A stretch of 6,879 nt of DNA from assembly GCA_023264315.1 (NCBI GenBank), contig JALQST010000108.1, positions 1-6,879 of the forward strand. Direction: 5' to 3'. Origin of the DNA: Nodosilinea sp. BSH.14. Its GTDB lineage: Bacteria > Cyanobacteriota > Cyanobacteriia > Phormidesmidales > Phormidesmidaceae. Positions 5,987 to 6,879 of the stretch are shown here, piece after piece. Position numbers and translations under genes: made by a program. Every line of letters begins with the position of its first letter. The stretch's first letter is position 1. Below the pieces are notes generated by a model. The model saw only the letters and a list, made by a program, of their open reading frames with translations, did not search any database and was not told the DNA's origin.

Positions 5987-6879
5987 GTGGACAAGGGAAC
6001 ATTAGTCGAATTCAAACACCAGGGTCAGCCCCGCCTGGGGGTCGTGGATCGGCCTGAGGGCAAGAAAAACTGGGTGGTCATCGATGATCGGGGCCAATCC
6101 CACACCCTGCACCCTAGAGAGATAGCCTACGAAGTGGTCGGCGAGAGGTATACTCCCGCCGACATTTCAGCATTTTTAAACGAGGCCGAGGGCTATATCG
6201 ATCCCTCTAGCTTGGAAGTGGCCTGGGAATTTTTGACGGAATCGGAGGAGTCTGCCGATCCGGCTTCCCTGGCGGCACTGCTGTTTTCCGACCAAAGCCC
6301 GCCCCTGTGCTATGCGGCCCATCGGCTGCTGAGCGAAGACAAGATTTATTTCAAGCAAAAGGGCGATCGCTACGAACCCCGCCCTGCGGCCCAGGTCAAC
6401 GAAATTAAGCACCAGATGGAGCGGGAAACCCAGCGCCAGCAGGAGTGGGAATCCTTCATGGCTAAGGCGCGGCAGGGGTTAGCTGGGGAAACCGTCACCT
6501 GGGACAAGACGGATCGGCCCCGCATCGAAGTTCTAGAACGTTTTGCCCTGCTGGGGGAGGAATCGAGCCAGCGCAACCAGGCCGTAGACTTGCTGAATGC
6601 GATGGGCGGTGCCCCAACAGCGGCGGGGGCATTTGATACCCTAGTGGCATGGGGATTGTGGCAGCTCCACGAAAATTTGGCCCTCCGACGCAGCCAGATT
6701 CCCAGCCAATTCTCCGAGGATGTCCTAACCATGGTGCAGCAGCGGCTCCAGGCTCCGCCGCCCGACCTCGATGATCCCCAGCGCCTAGACCTGACTCACC
6801 TCAAGGTCTACACCGTTGACGATGCCAGCACCCAGGAAATTGACGACGGCCTTAGCCTCGAAACCCTAGACGATGGCAC
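5987..6879 (+). CDS. RNase II/RNase R-family (RNB) 3'-5' exoribonuclease, N-terminal part
   Basis: Processive 3'-5' exoribonuclease of the RNB family; the first 297 codons are visible and the frame is open at the window edge. The N-terminal part (about 1-260) is the long, poorly conserved region found in cyanobacterial and plastid-type members: a small beta domain near residues 4-50, then helical segments. The RNB catalytic domain starts with VYTVDDASTQEIDDGLS (274-290). D278, D286 and D287 align with Mg-binding Asp201, Asp209 and Asp210 of E. coli RNase II, while the Asp207 position is Glu284. The start is GTG at 5987 (TTG at 5984 is possible), because an in-frame TAG at 5972 blocks anything longer; AGGG lies just upstream. 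The gap to rpsR is 38 bp with no terminator, so readthrough from the ribosomal operon is likely. RNase II and RNase R cannot be told apart without the C-terminal end. Confidence 0.88.
   Translation, partial: MDKGTLVEFKHQGQPRLGVVDRPEGKKNWVVIDDRGQSHTLHPREIAYEVVGERYTPADISAFLNEAEGYIDPSSLEVAWEFLTESEESADPASLAALLFSDQSPPLCYAAHRLLSEDKIYFKQKGDRYEPRPAAQVNEIKHQMERETQRQQEWESFMAKARQGLAGETVTWDKTDRPRIEVLERFALLGEESSQRNQAVDLLNAMGGAPTAAGAFDTLVAWGLWQLHENLALRRSQIPSQFSEDVLTMVQQRLQAPPPDLDDPQRLDLTHLKVYTVDDASTQEIDDGLSLETLDDG
6363..6370. repeat. HIP1 octamer GCGATCGC
   Basis: Highly iterated palindrome characteristic of many cyanobacterial genomes; here a single copy inside the exoribonuclease gene. It supports the assignment of the organism. 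Confidence 0.8.

Noticed and set aside
5358..6002. 214-aa minus-strand frame across rpmG-rpsR
   Set aside because: Antisense to two certain ribosomal protein genes and without recognisable domains.

Overview
The window looks like chromosomal DNA of a cyanobacterium. The evidence is one HIP1 palindrome (GCGATCGC, 6363-6370), the rpmG-rpsR pair of cyanobacterial type, a BT1-family pterin/folate carrier, and ribosomal proteins and enzymes that all read like cyanobacterial versions. The coding DNA is GC-rich and the intergenic DNA is noticeably more AT-rich. Species cannot be assigned from this window.

Layout. Four genes point left (minus strand) and three point right (plus strand), and they diverge from a short control region at about 5331-5534. 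Reading leftward: a COG0523/CobW-type metal GTPase with a very His-rich insert (4173-5330); a GT-B glycosyltransferase-like protein 10-16 bp further on, probably in the same transcript (3071-4162); a 449-bp gene-free stretch with inverted and direct repeats; an adenosine-deaminase-superfamily enzyme of the cyanobacterial subtype (1533-2621); a 159-bp spacer; and a BT1-type folate/biopterin transporter that leaves the window at its left edge (1-1373). Reading rightward: ribosomal proteins L33 (rpmG) and S18 (rpsR) behind a good sigma-70-type promoter, then the first 297 codons of an RNase II/R-family exoribonuclease, cut by the right edge just after its catalytic Asp cluster begins.

Function. 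The right half is a translation/RNA-decay cluster. The left half is a set of metabolic genes: metal handling, sugar transfer, purine deamination and pterin transport. These need not act together; only cobW and the glycosyltransferase are spaced like an operon. I see no phage, plasmid, transposase gene, CRISPR array, tRNA or rRNA. Nothing here is clearly a new system. The points most worth checking are the atypical purine-site residue in the deaminase, the foldable 5' region upstream of it, the His-rich GTPase beside a zinc-ribbon ribosomal protein, and a slippage-prone tract at the 3' end of the transporter.
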